DNA from: Cheilinus undulatus
Taxonomy: Eukaryota; Chordata; Actinopteri; Labriformes; Labridae
Length of the DNA: 64,000 nucleotides
Assembly (NCBI RefSeq): GCF_018320785.1
Contig: NC_054868.1
Location: 46,321,874-46,385,873 of the forward strand
Direction: 5' to 3'
How positions within the stretch are numbered: the first letter of the stretch is position 1; each line of letters starts with the position of its first letter. Below the pieces are notes generated by a model. The model was not told the DNA's origin. It worked only from the letters and a program-made list of their open reading frames with translations, and made no database searches. Shown here piece after piece: positions 33,867-45,100 of this stretch. The translations under genes and the position numbers were made by a program.

Positions 33867-35090
33867 CACTATATTGCCAAAAGTATTCGCTCACCTGCCT
33901 TGACTTGCATATGAACTTAAGTGACATCCCATTCTTAATCCATTGGGTTTAATATGACTTCAGTCCACCCTTTGCAGCTATAACACCTTCAACTCTTCTG
34001 GGAAGGCTTTCCACAAGGTTTAGGAGTGTGTTTATGGGAATTTCTGACCATTCTTCCAGAAGCACATTTGTGAGGTCACACTGATGTTGGACGAGAAGGC
34101 CTGGCTCTCAGTCTCTGCTCTAATTCATCCCAAAGGTATTCTATAGGGTTGAGGTCAGGACTCTGTGCAGGCCAGTCAAGTTCATCCACACCAAACTCTC
34201 TCATCCATGTCTTTATGGACCTTGCTTTGTGCACTGGTGCACAGTCATGTTGGAACAGGAAGGGGCCATCCCCAAACTGTTCCCACAATGTTGGGAGCAT
34301 GGAATTGTCCAAAATCTCTTGGTATGCTGAAGCATTCAGAGTTCCTTTCACTGGAACTAAGGGGCCAAGCCCAGCTCCTGAAAAACAAGCCCACACCATA
34401 ATCCCCCCTCTACCAAACTTTACACTTGGCACAATGCAGTCAGACAAGTACCATTCTCCTGGCAACCGCCAGACCCAGACTCGTCCATCAGATTGCCAGA
34501 TGGAGAAGTGCGATTCGTCACTCCAGAGAATGCATCTCCACTGCTCTAGAGTCTAGTGGCGGCGTTCTTTACACCACTGCACGCTTTGCATTGCACTTGA
34601 TGTGTGGCTTGGATGCAGCTGCTCGGCCATGGAAACCCATTCACGAAGCTCTCTAGGCACTGTTCTTGAGCTAATCTGAAGGCCACATGAAGTTTGGAGG
34701 TATGTAGTGAAAGTTTGCGACCTCTGCGTACTGTACGCCCCAGCATCCGCTGACCTCACTCCGTCATTGTACGTGGCCTACCACTTCGCGGCTGAGTTGC
34801 TGTCGTTCCAAATCACTTCCACTTTGTTATAATACCACTGACAGTTGACTGTGGAATATTTAGGAGTGAGGAAATTCCACGACTGGACTTGTTGCACAGG
34901 TGGCATCCTATCACAGTACCACGCTGGAATTCACTGAGCTCCTGAGAGCGACCCATTCTTTCACAGATGTTTGTAGAAACAGTCTGAATGCCTAGGAGCT
35001 TGATTTTATACACCTGTGGCCATGGAAGTGATTGGAACACCTGATTTCAATTGTTTGGATGGGCGAGTGAATACTTTTGGCGATATAGTG
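33867..35090 (-). mobile_element. Tc1-like DD34E transposon, near full length
   Basis: 1,224 bp with inverted ends CACTATATTGCCAAAAG and CACTATATCGCCAAAAG. TA follows the right end; TG stands at the left, probably a mutated TA. The transposase region covers most of the element on the minus strand. Confidence 0.9.
34060..35000 (-). pseudogene. Tc1-like DD34E transposase pseudogene
   Basis: N-terminal helix-turn-helix region (MGRSQELSEFQRG, then IPQSTVSGIITKWK) followed by [12 protein letters not shown] (first Asp), FQHDCAPVH (second Asp) and [11 protein letters not shown] (Glu), 34 residues apart. Interrupted by in-frame stops after ITKWK, after TMTE and before TLEQW, and by a frameshift after RPTSV near 34085. 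All key residues are otherwise present. Confidence 0.88.
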
Positions 35091-35189
35091 TAAATCAAAG
35101 CTTTCTCAGATCATTAACCAAGCAAGTAAAATAACAAGAGAAACCCAAACTCTGCTATCAGAACTTCATGCCCAAGCAGTTAAATGGAA

Positions 35190-35525
35190 AGTCTAACACA
35201 TCACAGCAGATCCCTCTGCACTAATCTTTTCAGCTTTTACCATCAGGTCATTGTCATAAAGCCCCCTCCAGAAAAGCAGTTACAGACATTCCTTTATTCC
35301 TACTGCCCTCAACAACAACACACAATCCCCCTACCACTACTGTTTGCACAAGAATAATTAAAGTATCATATCTTTTCATGTTTACTCTATTGTATTAGCC
35401 ATTTCTACTCTGTGTAGGAATGCAATATTTTTAATCAGAGTTTATTGGGTTTGATTTTGTGCTGCATGTTGAGCCATGCCTGTATCTTTCAAGATAGACA
35501 ACAAAGTTTTCTGAATTTGAATTTG
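35190..35525 (+). mobile_element. LINE 3'UTR fragment
   Basis: Ends AAGATAGACAACAAAGTTTTC and GAATTTGAATTTGA, the usual repeat-tailed LINE terminus. The upstream pyrimidine-rich part fits a LINE 3'UTR. No coding remnant. Confidence 0.5.
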
Positions 35526-36430
35526 AACCAGGTCGCCCAGGTTCATATCAAGCCTGTGGCTCTTTCACAGCATGTCATTTCCCATTCTCTCATCAAGGCT
35601 GCCCATGAGGAGGATGAAGGGTAGAGCGTTCCGGGCCCAGTCAAATGGGGGTGTATAGTATATAGCCTTCTACAAAATGTTAACCCATTTTCTTAAAACA
35701 GATTAAAAATGGGTTAGAAGTGGCAAAATGTATGTGCCAAGGAGTGAAATGGGTTAAAATGTGCATAAAAAGTGGTAAAAGGGGGTTATTAGTGGCTATA
35801 ACAGGTAGAAAAGAAAAGAAAAAGGTTAACAGAGGCAGAAAAGTGGTGGAAAAGGATCATAATGTGTCAAATGGCTTAAATGCATCAACATGGGCAGAAA
35901 AGGTGGTGAAATAAGCTAAAAAGGGGAACAGTTTGTTAAAAGTTGCAAAAAATGGGTTTAAATGGACAAAAGTTGGTTAAAAGTGGAAAAGATGGGTTAA
36001 CTAAGGCAAAAAAAAATGTAGAAAGTGGCAAAAATTGTTTAACAGAGGCAAAAATTGGTCAAAAGTGGCAACACTGATGGAAAAAGTGGATTAAAGCAGT
36101 TAAAATGTGGCATAAATGGTTAAAAAAAAAGTGACAAAATGGGCTGAAAAGTGGTTACAAAAGGTTTTAAAGTGGCACGGATAATTAACTGCAACATCAG
36201 ACTCAATAACAGCTTGACACACTTTTCAGCTCCAAAATGAAGTAAATGGTGGCCAGGATAGTTAGCACTAATGCTGCTGATCCAACGCATTTATGCTGAT
36301 ATCATCAATAAATCTCAGCTGAGGAGGGGCCGCTCTCTGTGATTTTAAGAGGCCAATTCTGTGGGTCTCATCCCTGTTTCAGGCTCTATCCACTGTCCAC
36401 TCTCTACAATAAAGGCAAAAAAGACCAAAA
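35526..36430 (+). mobile_element. SINE copy apparently split by a 770-bp insertion
   Basis: 35526-35596 matches the B-box half of the SINE family (GCCCAGGTTCATATCAAGCC) and 36369-36430 its 3' half (CCCTGTTTCAGGCTC, AATAAAGG). The intervening block holds a minisatellite. TCTCATC occurs at both junctions, a possible target duplication. Confidence 0.5.
35640..36180. repeat. Degenerate AAGTGGCAAAA/GGGTTAAAA minisatellite
   Basis: Imperfect units of roughly 15-20 bases around GTGGCAAAA and GGGTTAAAAG, closely resembling the minisatellite in the hAT element at 5707-6661. Confidence 0.72.
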
Positions 36431-36439
36431 TAACTTCAA

Positions 36440-37860
36440 AAAAGGTAAGAATAAGGCAATCTTTCACCGTGTTCTTGGAATTTTGTGCTCACAAAATTTG
36501 AGGTCACAGAGACCTTGACGTCACAACTTGACAGATGTATTCAGGTCTTGGGTCAAAGTGGACATTTTTGTAAAATTAGAAAGAAAATACTTAAAAGCAG
36601 TTTTGAGACACAAGGATGAATGTGAGGCCTAAAGTCCTCAACATTTGACCTTCAAATCTTTACGTTCATAATTGAGTTAAAGTGGATGTTCATGCAAACT
36701 TTGAGGAAAACCCTCTACAGCTTTCTTGAAAAATTGTATTCAACAGTAAGGGATGTCCATGTGGCCCACTGACTGTGACCTTTCACCCTTCTCAAATCTA
36801 GTCAGTTCATGTGTAAACCAGAGTGGACATTTGTGCAATTTGAAAAAAAAAAATCCCTCAAACATGCTCGTGAAATCACAGTCAAAAGAATGACCCAGAA
36901 TGAGAGTGATGATTAACTCTCACCAGTGTGGAGGCATTAACAGTTATTTGTGGTCTTAACATGCAGATTGTCTTCTATAGTTCTCTTATTGCCCATGAAG
37001 GCAGTGTTGTAGAGGCATGAAAGGACAGATGCATGTTCACACAAAAGCGGCTTCAGAAATATTTTGTAAAATATTTTAACTGACATGGATTCACTAATTT
37101 AAAGCCTGAATGCAAATTACTGTAAAGTGGGGCTATACATCCTGAAACGTCATTATAGACTAGTTTGTGGGTCAAAACTGTTGCATGAAAGCCTACAAGC
37201 ATCTTTATTTGTCTGTGAAGTTCCAGAGAAAGAGAGACTGCACATGAAGGATCAAGTAAACATCTGAAGAAATGGAGAAAAAAATTGTTAGTTGATGAAA
37301 TAAACAGCAATAACAGTATTAGGAACAGGAGTGCAGGCTGGAACTGGAGGAATCAGCATTTGGGGGGTTACTTTGTAACATGGTGACTGGGCTGGGGTCA
37401 GGTCTGAAAGGGAAATATGGAGATGGGGATATAATGTATAAGGAGGTGTAGTGATTACAGCCAGAATGAAGCAGCCAAGGCTTCATACTGGTTACCACTT
37501 AGACCATGGCGCCCCCTTCTGGGCATCCAGAGGACAACAGTGGAGACATGGATCTGCATGTTAGGACCATAGGTCACTTTTTATATCTCTGAGCCAGTAG
37601 CCTGAGGAATTATGTCTTCAGGATGAACATTGACTCATGACAAGTTTAAGGGATTTTCTTCAAACTCTGCACAAATATCCACTCTGACTTCGGTAAAAAC
37701 AAATTACATTTTGAAGGCACAAGGTCAAAGATCACAATTACCTTAACAATCCTGGGCACAGTATTTCAAGAATGCACTGTTTTTTTTTTGTTGTTGTTTG
37801 TTTTTTTGTTTTTTGTCAGATTTGGCACAAAACTACACCCTAACTTCATGGTGAACTAAT
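36440..37860. repeat. Array-like copies of a dispersed fish repeat
   Basis: Repeated blocks with GACCTT, AAGTGGACATTT(T/G)TG and CAAA.TTTGA at 36440-36930, and weaker ones at 37600-37860. 36940-37590 holds nothing recognised. Confidence 0.45.
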
Positions 37861-37890
37861 GAGGGTTTGGAAGTCAAAGGTCATTTAATA

Positions 37891-38503
37891 CCTTTGTTCC
37901 CAACCCTGGGGTCCAGGACCCCCTTAGGTGGGCACCGGAGATTTCAGGGGTGTGTGGGCTCTGTCTGCTCTGAGACTGTTCAAATAAGATTTGAAAATAC
38001 TAATAAAGTACTTATGAGTAGATCATACAAAGTTCTTTTGGTAAAAGAAAAAACATGTTTGTTTTTAGATCTTCGATTAGATTAGATTCAACTTTGTTGT
38101 CATTGTGTATGTCACAAGTACAAAGCAATGGAATGCAGTTTGCATCCAACCAGAAGTGCATAAGCAGTAATAAATAATATATGATACAATGTATACAGAG
38201 TGCTAAATGTGTAGATAATAAAGAATATAATATAATGTGTGTCTACATGAATATCTTCTTATGCCAGGTATGACTAGGTTAGTAACAGTTATAATTAAAG
38301 ACAATGATTTTACAGTATGCAAAGTGGTGGAAATAGTGATTTTATAATAGTGATTATGGGTATTTTGTTTAGATTTAAACTTTAGAAGAATTAAAATTGA
38401 TGTTAATTTTTTACCACAATGTATCACTTCACTTTGTGCATCTGTCCTGGGTGGGGGTGGCTTCAAGTAGGGAAGCTCAAAGGACAAAGTTTGGGAACCA
38501 CTT
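37891..38503. mobile_element. hAT-like element with a nested retrotransposon tail
   Basis: CCTTTGTTCCCAACCCTGG at the left and TTTGGGAACCACTT at the right match the 24660 family ends; flanks ATTTAATA and AGTTAATG agree at 6 of 8. From about 38075, GATTAGATTAGATTCAACTT starts sequence that looks like a reversed retrotransposon tail. Confidence 0.65.
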
Positions 38504-38511
38504 AGTTAATG

Positions 38512-39190
38512 TCAATAAACTCAACTAACTCCTCAACTGTTATTTACTATTGTCTCTCAAAGTGTCCTCCATAGAAACAAACTTTCATATGAATTCAATA
38601 TGTGATGAAATCTGACACAACACTATTTTTAAAAGATGACGCCGAACAATTTGTGTTCATTTCTGCTGTTAAAATGTTGAATCAATTTAAGACATTTTAA
38701 GAAAACGAAAGACAGTCTCTATGTATTTGATGAAATCTTTGCCAGTTTGTTTGCCCTGAAGAAAAGTATGCTGTGTTCCTGGTGCTGCAGCTCTGGGGGT
38801 CCAGCACCTGTATAAACAGTGTCAGTGTGGAGGAGAATATGATACAGTTACATGAGGCCTTTGTGTTCTCTGCTGAGACAGAGGGAAGAAGAGAGTGTGA
38901 ACAACAACACAAGAAAGGGATAAAAGTTGACATTAGAAAGGAGAAAGTTCAAGTATATTTACATCTCACTTTTATTTGTTTTCCCATGATGCATATGCAC
39001 AAATGTATCCTGAAATGAAAAACTTATCTGTCCCCTGGTGGAGATAGTTCAGATGATTCACTTGCCAACTATCTCATATCTGAGTTTACATAACTCTGTC
39101 TTTTCTGCATAGAAATGGAGTTTTCTTTGAGTAATTATACTCATCTTTTGGCCAGTTTCTGCAAGTATTTATGTATGTATTTCATTCAAT
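38512..39190. other. Non-coding DNA, nothing recognised
   Basis: No gene or bounded repeat recognised. Confidence 0.5.
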
Positions 39191-39194
39191 AAAT

Positions 39195-40560
39195 CAAACA
39201 AACAAACAAACAAACAATAAATTCATATCCAGCATAAAAATCTTCCACTTTGAATGAAAAGGAGCAGAATGAAGAACAGTCTTATAATATCTGCCCCGTT
39301 TTCACAAAACATTAATCAACAAATCATATACATGCATAGTAAGAAATCAAAATGAAACAAACAAGCTGCAGGCCAAAACAGCAGCTTATATCCTGGTACC
39401 AGTTCATAAGTAAGAATTTCAGTCAAAAATCAATATTATGGCACCATGGCCCTAACACACTTTACCTTTTTTGTTCATACTTTCTCATCAAACTAGCTTT
39501 AATATTTCTTTTAAACAGAATTATTGACTTAGACTCTTTAGTTTCTCTGTTGAGATTATTCCATAAACTGGTTCCTTTCACAGAAACACAACGTTCCATC
39601 AATTTGGTTCTAAATCTCAGTTTTTTAAAGATCTCTGATCTTTTTAGATAATAGCGACTTTCTCTTTTTTCAAAGCTTTGCTGAATGTTGGATGGCAATA
39701 ATTTCTTATGAGCTTTGTACATAATTTGCAGGATACTGTAATCAACTAATTCGTGAAATTTTAACAGTTTTAACTGAATAAATAATGGCTTTGATGGATC
39801 CCTTTATTGACTTCCACTGACGATTCTTATAGCTCTTTTTTGTAAAATATAAATAGACTGAATAAATGTTTTACACGCACTACCCCAAACTTCAACACAG
39901 TAGGTCAGATATGGAAAAATTATTGAATTATATAAAAGGTACAATGCTTTTTATCTAATGAATCATTTACTTTGTGTAACAGAGCAATTGTTTTAGATAT
40001 TTTCCCTTTAAAGTAGTCTATATGTGATTTCCAGTTCAGCTTTTCATCAATCATAACACCTAAAAATGTTGTTTCCTTCACTCTATGAAGTTCAGTACCC
40101 TCCAGGTAAATTGAATTGTTTATGCTTATCTCTCTGTTACTGAAAATCATATAGTATGTTATCTAGATTCATAGATAATTTATTGACATCAAACCATTGT
40201 TTCATTTTTTTTTAGCTCTTTTTTAACCATCTCTAACACCTGAGTTAAATTATTATGAGAGTAAAGAAAAGTAGTATCAAACAGAATACACTTCAGCAGT
40301 TTGGAAACATTTACAATATCGTTAACATACAAAATAAAGAGTCTGGGTCCAAGGACTGACCCCTGTGGCACCCCACAATTTAAACTGTATGCTTCTGATC
40401 TTGTTGCATTTATCTGAACAAACTGTTTTCTGTTTTCTAAGTAACTTGCAATCCATTGGAGTGCCACCCCTCTGATGCCATATTTGCTAAGTTTTTTAGT
40501 AGAATAGTATGATCTATGGTGTCGAATGCTTTCTTTAGGTCAACAAAAATACTAACTAAA
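39195..40560 (-). mobile_element. Non-LTR retrotransposon (LINE), 5'-truncated
   Basis: Minus-strand reverse-transcriptase remnant followed by a 3'UTR and a (TTTG)n tail at 39195-39216. Truncated within the reverse transcriptase near motif A. Confidence 0.82.
39462..40552 (-). pseudogene. Reverse transcriptase pseudogene (LINE)
   Basis: In order on the minus strand: FVDLKKAFDTIDH (motif A) near 40508-40552, ASYLENRKQFVQ, CGVPQGSVLGPRLFILYVND (motif B), a decayed Y/FADD box reading LFDTTFLYSH, FLGVMIDEKLNWKSHI and a C-terminal basic region. Frames shift at least three times. The clade (L2/Rex/Jockey-like) is not resolved. Confidence 0.82.
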
Positions 40561-40737
40561 TAATGTTTTAGTACGTGAATACTAATACCAAGTATCTCAT
40601 TAAGATAAAAGTTCAAACTGTGGAATTATTCAAAAGTAAATATGTTGAGTGACATGATGCTGCTGTTAAAACCAGCAAATCTTATAACTTGTAGAATATA
40701 TCATATAAGATTCTGCATTACATGTATGGTATGTTCC

Positions 40738-41080
40738 AGGTCATTCATCAGTGAGCCATAACATTATAATCACCTGCCAAATCAAATGCGCCTCATAAAA
40801 AAGTTTTGCCATAAATCATACTTTTACAAATCTTCTGTTTCTTCTGTTAAAGTACATGCATTTAAATACAATGTCATGACAGTCTCTGTTGGTGTAATGG
40901 TCAGGCCTCCGAATACTTTTGTCCATATAATTCATTTTTAATATCAGCACCAGTATTAGCAAAAAATGAAGTGTTGAATCTCATTTAAAAAAAGGAAGAT
41001 AATCCATGGCATAAATATATTGAATTGCATTAGATGCAGATGTCCCAATGTTGTGGCTGCTCGGGTATTTAAACATTCAT
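40738..41080. repeat. Possible MITE with inverted ends
   Basis: GTGAGCCATAACATTATAATC near 40752 and the opposed CCCAATGTTGTGGCTGCTCGG near 41044 look like inverted ends of a known fish repeat type. Ends not precise. Confidence 0.4.
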
Positions 41081-41129
41081 CCTTTGTGGTAAAAATGCAA
41101 AACACGGGAAAATTGCAAGATGAAAGTTT

Positions 41130-42098
41130 AAATCCCACTTAATGGTGTTTTCTGTTGGTTTAGAATTTACAATTAAAAATGCAGACTTGAAGTGTTTTCA
41201 AAAAGAAAAATATAAAGATTCTAACTTTCATAAATGTTCTCTGTATATTATGTACTGTACAACACGGTCCCACTTAGATTTGCAGGAGGATAAACTCCTT
41301 TATCTTTCCTTTTCCTCGACTCTTACTTGAATTTTATTGGAGGAAACATTTTAAACCCCTCCCTTTAGCTGCCCGAAACCAATGGGAAGCGTGAGGAAAT
41401 TAGTCAGATACAAGGAAGGATGGAAAAATATTAGAACGCTGCCTCTGGTTGGGTTTAGGTACTAGATCTGTGAAGGCGAGAAAGCAAGAAATTAACAACC
41501 GGTTTGATTTTTCAAAATAAATTTTGCGATGAGAACACGCCTTGGTAGACCGCTTCATTTTCTGTCAAATTCAATTTTTACTGTTTAAATGTGTTAAGAA
41601 ATTTAGAAGAATTATGAGTTTCTCATCAAGCTTGGTGATAAACATACAAAAGCCGCACTTGGATGTCATTCATTCGGTTTTGTCTTTTATTTTGAAAGTA
41701 TTTTGAACTAGCATCCGGCATATTCCTCACTTTTTGCCGTTAGCATAACACAGCTCAGTAACAGCTGCCTGGTTGCTAGACGACTCTATCTGCAACAGTG
41801 ATGTGAAAACAGTGACCTCTGCTTCGAAACACAAAAACATTTTCACGGACACCTGTAAGCTACAGCCTGCTGTGCGTTTTAACGCATTAACGGCTCGTTG
41901 GTTGGAAAATCCGCAGTGTCGGGGACGAAAACGCGAGTTGTTGCAAGGCTAACGTCTCTTTTGTTGTCCCACGTTTTACTTCTAGGCTACAATCGAGAGG
42001 GTGTACCTGTAGTGTACTTTTTGTCAGGGAGAAAATGTTAAGATTACTCACGGTAAAAGTCAAGTTTGGTGTTTTAACGTAACGTCAGCTAACGAGCT
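41130..42098 (+). promoter_or_regulatory. iqce: iqce upstream region / 5'UTR
   Basis: Repeat-poor stretch before the iqce start, becoming richer in CG dinucleotides from about 41880 to 42130, consistent with a promoter and first exon. No TATA box was recognised. Confidence 0.45.
41772..41784 (+). promoter_or_regulatory. iqce: Candidate RFX X-box upstream of iqce
   Basis: GTTGCTAGACGAC resembles the X-box bound by RFX factors in ciliary gene promoters (half-sites GTTGCC and GGCAAC). The left half is strong; the right half has two mismatches. It lies about 315 bases before the iqce start codon, where the promoter of a ciliary gene would be expected. Confidence 0.4.
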
Positions 42099-42170
42099 AT
42101 GTTCGGTGCAAACGCGAAGATGTCTCAAGGGGGGAGTGATGTTGAAACGGATGAAGACTGTGAGGAGCTG
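42099..42170 (+). CDS. iqce: iqce coding exon 1
   Basis: Encodes residues 1-24 (MFGANAKMSQ... to DCEEL), donor CTG|GTGAGT. Contains SDVET, also present in the human N-terminus. A second ATG lies at codon 8. Confidence 0.8.
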
Positions 42171-45100
42171 GTGAGTCTGCCATTTCTCATGTCAAATATT
42201 CCATTGACTTTTGCCCTGAAGTCTTAATATTTGCCCCTTTAAAGTTGTTAATACTTCTCAAGAGCCTGTACTGTCATTTCTCATACTCTCTTCCCCATAT
42301 TGAGCTTGAAACCATAAACAGCTGTCAATGCAGTGATTCACAGCAGTTGTTCCCAACACTAGAACTGTGTGACACCGTTGACTGAAGACGGCTACTAAAG
42401 TCTGCTTATTAAGCCTTACTTTGGGTTAATATCAAAGCATTTTGATCGCTCTGTTATCTGTCTTTGTAAGAGAGTTTTTATATTACAAGTTTAAATAAGT
42501 GCACGCGGTAACGTTTGCGCGTTCATGCAAAAACACTGCAGAGCTGATTTACTTATAAGACGCTTTTGTGCACATTTAAACCTAGTTTATACTGTTTTTA
42601 ATGTTATGTGCTGGATAAAGGAGCATTTCAAAATTTTTGAATATCATGAAAGAAGTCCATAAAGTGAAACCTTCATATATTGTAGATTCATCTCATACAA
42701 AGTGAAAATTTTCAAGACTTTTTTTGTTCTAATCTTGATAATTATGGCTTACAGCAAAATGCCAATCACTCTGTGGCACTGCTGGGGTGTTATGAAGTCC
42801 GTTGCTCTTATAGCAGCCTTCGGCTTGTGTGTGCTGTTGAGTCTGGAGTTTTTCATCTTCTTCTTGACATTTCCCCAGACTTTCTCTATGGGGTTTAGGT
42901 CAGACCAGTTGGCTGACCAGTCAAACACAGGGATATCAGCAAACCAGTTTCTGGTAGTTTTGGCTTCACTGTGGACGGGTGCCAAGTCCTGCTGGACAAG
43001 GAAATCTATATCTCCATAAAGCTTCCCAGCAGACTTAATAAAGCACAGTGGGCCAACAGCAGCAGATGGCATGACACCTCAAACCATCAGACTGTGGAAA
43101 CTGAAAATAGTGGACCTCAAGCACCTTGGATTATATGCCTTTCAGATCTTCCTTCAGACTCTGGGACCTTGAATTCCAAATAAAACTCAAAGTTTACCTT
43201 CACCTGAAAACAAGACTTTGGACCACTGAGCAAAGGTCCAGTTCTTCTTTTTTCCTTAGTCCAGGTGGGAAGCTTATGATGTTGACACAGCACTTGTAGC
43301 CCATTTCCTGGACTCATATATGTGTGGTGGCTCTTGATCCACTGACTCCAGCCTCAAGCAGCTCTTTGTGAAGCTCTCCTTAGTTCTTGAATCTGCTTTG
43401 TTTGACCTCTGAAGGCTGAGCTCGCCCCTGTTGCTTGTGCTCCTTTTCTTATCACACTTTTCCCTTCCAGTCAACTTTCCATGAGTATGCTTTGATACAG
43501 CCTCTGAGGACAGCCTGCTCTTTCACCAGTGACCTTATGTGGCTTACCCTGTTTGTGGAGAGCTTTGATGATTGTCTTCTGGACATTTGTCAAGTCAGCA
43601 GTCTTCCCCATGAATGCAGTTGTGTGCACTGAAGCAGAATCAGAAAATGGAGGCTTGGGAACCTTTGCACATTATACTTTTCTTTAATATTTTGAGATGG
43701 TGGATTTTTAATTTTCATGAGCTGTAAGCCATAATCATCAAAATTAAAGTAAAAAAAAAGTCTTGAAATGAACATATGGACATATAACTTTCTGATGTAA
43801 ATCACACAACTCTGTATTTATAATCTGAGTATTTGTACTTCCACTCCTGCGTTCTTCAATATGCATAATCTGATCTTAGCCAATTAATTGACAATTTACT
43901 CTAACTTTTTTCTGGTCTTGACTCAAAAACAAACATTTGAAAAGCAAAAAAATATTTTCCTGGAATGTCACTGTGTTTATTCTTTTAAGCTTTGAGTCTC
44001 TTTATAAAGTGATTCTTATCAGGGATCCATCACTGAGATTTGAAGCTACTGATTCTTGAGGGTAAATGTGACACAAGTGAAATACAGGCTAATCATTTGT
44101 CACAAATGTGCATCTATTAAAGATGAATTCTTGTTTTTAACATTGAATATGATCCCTCAATCTCACTGACAAACTCTTTCACCCCCAGGTTGATGAAAGC
44201 TTCTCTTTCTCTGCTGATATTTCTGAAAAGGTAGCCAAATAAAAAAACATCTCAAAAAAACATTAAAAAAACTCTTAAATTTTACTGTTTTGCTTCACAG
44301 GATTAGTTTGATAAAAGTTCTGCTTTTTGTATGTTTACTATCAGAAAACAAAGATGAAGAGATCAGCTGGCAAGCCTCCTCCTTCTCCAAGTAAGACCTG
44401 CTTAACTGTTTGCAGACAGTGCTTCATGTGCAACACTTGCTTTCGTTTACAGTATGTATCTGTTCAGGGTCTCCATACCTCTCCAGTCTGAATTTGAACA
44501 CCAGGAGAGCAGCCGTGGCAGCCTGGAGGCTGCCAAGGGCCTCCCTGGGAGACACCAGGGGTGACACACCTGGGGAGAGCGTTTCAGCCCACCTCGCATC
44601 CCTCAGCAACGGCCACGGTAGGTAGGAAGAGTGCAAACACAGCTGAAGCTCCTCCTCAGGAGGGATGGAGGGAAAAGTGGCTACAGATGGGAGGAGAGAG
44701 AGAAACCATGTTCAGCTGATAACGGGTCTGTTGACCTTGCAGGTCTTCTAATCAGGGAAAGAAAGCTGCTCTGCAAGTGTTGGAACAATAACTCATCTGA
44801 GGGTGTAAAAACAGTTAAACTTAACAATCTGATATATTTTTATTTCATGTTAAGAAAATAGATTCAGGTTCTAGTTTATTATGTACACCTAACTTAAACT
44901 CATGTGTTCTGAATAGTGGCAAGTATACAGAGGATACCCGTTATTGTTTGGTGTCGAAAGAGTATACCTACTTTTCACTCCCTTCTGATGCACGCCTTGG
45001 TTGGTTAGTTGGGTAAAAATATCAGGGTTAGCCAGTCAGAGGCAAAGTAGAGTGGAACACTCTTTGTGGTGGGCTGCACGGTGGCACAGGAGTTAGCAAG

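Larger units (their letters stand above)
42171..44188 (+). other. iqce: iqce intron 1
   Basis: 2.0 kb, containing the Tc1-like copy at about 42615-43800. The rest is unrecognised. Confidence 0.8.

Noticed and set aside
34149..34556. 135-codon plus-strand frame
   Set aside because: Antisense of the Tc1-like transposase on the minus strand.
35720..35914. Lys-rich plus-strand frame
   Set aside because: Product of the second minisatellite array, not a gene.
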